Positions 24,236-24,342 of a stretch of DNA of 24,342 nucleotides are shown here, in pieces (positions within the stretch are counted from its first letter, which is position 1; each line of letters opens with the position of its first letter). The translations under genes and the position numbers were made by a program. The notes below the pieces were generated by a model. It was not told where the DNA came from, searched no databases, and was given only the letters and a program-made list of their open reading frames with translations. The stretch is from CAYFPS01 sp964345075 (GTDB lineage: Bacteria; CAIWAD01), in assembly GCA_964345075.1 (NCBI GenBank), contig CAYFPS010000034.1, positions 1 to 24,342 of the forward strand. The letters are read 5' to 3'.

Positions 24236-24342
24236 ATACCTGTTTATGAAATCTGGTTAAGGAGAGCTTTTTGCTGCTATTGTAATTCAGAGCTGGACCC
24301 CAAATATCGGACAGTATGTTAAGGTGGTTCCAAGGACCTGAA
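24236..24342. other. right edge of window, no gene seen
   Basis: These 107 bp are AT-rich, especially 24236-24290, with no coding signal. TGGACCCCAAATATCGGACA at 24294-24313 has the look of an insertion-sequence terminus, but no matching inverted end is in the window. Confidence 0.3.

Noticed and set aside
24294..24342. Possible left end of another insertion sequence at the window edge
   Set aside because: Only one end is present and no transposase is visible, so it cannot be supported.
1..24342. CRISPR array, tRNA or rRNA genes
   Set aside because: No regularly spaced long direct repeats and no tRNA- or rRNA-like segments were seen; the dispersed octamer is too short and irregularly spaced to be a CRISPR.

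Overview
The window comes from a Gram-negative bacterium: it encodes two complete tripartite RND efflux systems with TolC-type outer-membrane proteins, a lipoprotein adaptor, a transmembrane chemoreceptor and large exported multidomain proteins. Base composition looks mid-fifties percent G+C by eye. The style of the secreted proteins (a subtilase with beta-sandwich repeats and a terminal fibronectin-like domain; a GH16-like protein with a similar C-terminal domain) resembles uncultured lineages of the FCB superphylum. That placement is only an inference.

Layout. 3-335: 3' end of an AAA+ ATPase gene. 499-2743 (minus): a dCACHE/HAMP methyl-accepting chemotaxis receptor broken by two single-base frameshifts. 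2986-4050 (plus): a CNNM/CBS-pair membrane protein. 4364-9317 (plus): a tightly overlapping three-gene operon of two small exported proteins and a 1355-residue subtilisin-like protease, ending in a strong terminator. 9434-10888 (plus): an exported GH16-like carbohydrate-active protein. 16581-11103 (minus): an outer-membrane protein / lipoprotein adaptor / RND pump operon, divergent from a TetR regulator gene (16661-17284) with a palindromic candidate operator between them. 17352-17687 (plus): a small ArsC-family selenoprotein, read through an in-frame TGA, that simple ORF calling misses. 23648-17754 (minus): a heavy-metal efflux operon of a His-rich small exported protein, TolC-type protein, His-rich adaptor and CusA/CzcA-type pump, convergent with the selenoprotein gene across a bidirectional terminator. 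23775-24235: a decayed IS5-type transposase.

Two observations stand out. First, the octamer TGTAWCAC (W = A or T) is scattered over the whole window: 38 exact copies counted by hand on both strands, where about 1.5 are expected by chance. It lies in genes and between genes, in several reading frames, with no strong strand bias, and twice as inverted pairs. It behaves like a DNA-uptake-type or HIP1-type highly iterated sequence that I do not recognise. Second, the gene at 17352-17687 has a UGA codon in a U-x-x-C redox motif, followed at the right distance by a hairpin with the bacterial SECIS layout. This implies selenocysteine use by this organism.

Together the right-hand 13 kb is an efflux and redox/metal-stress island: a regulated RND pump, a thioredoxin-fold selenoprotein and a metal-exporting RND pump, flanked by transposon debris.
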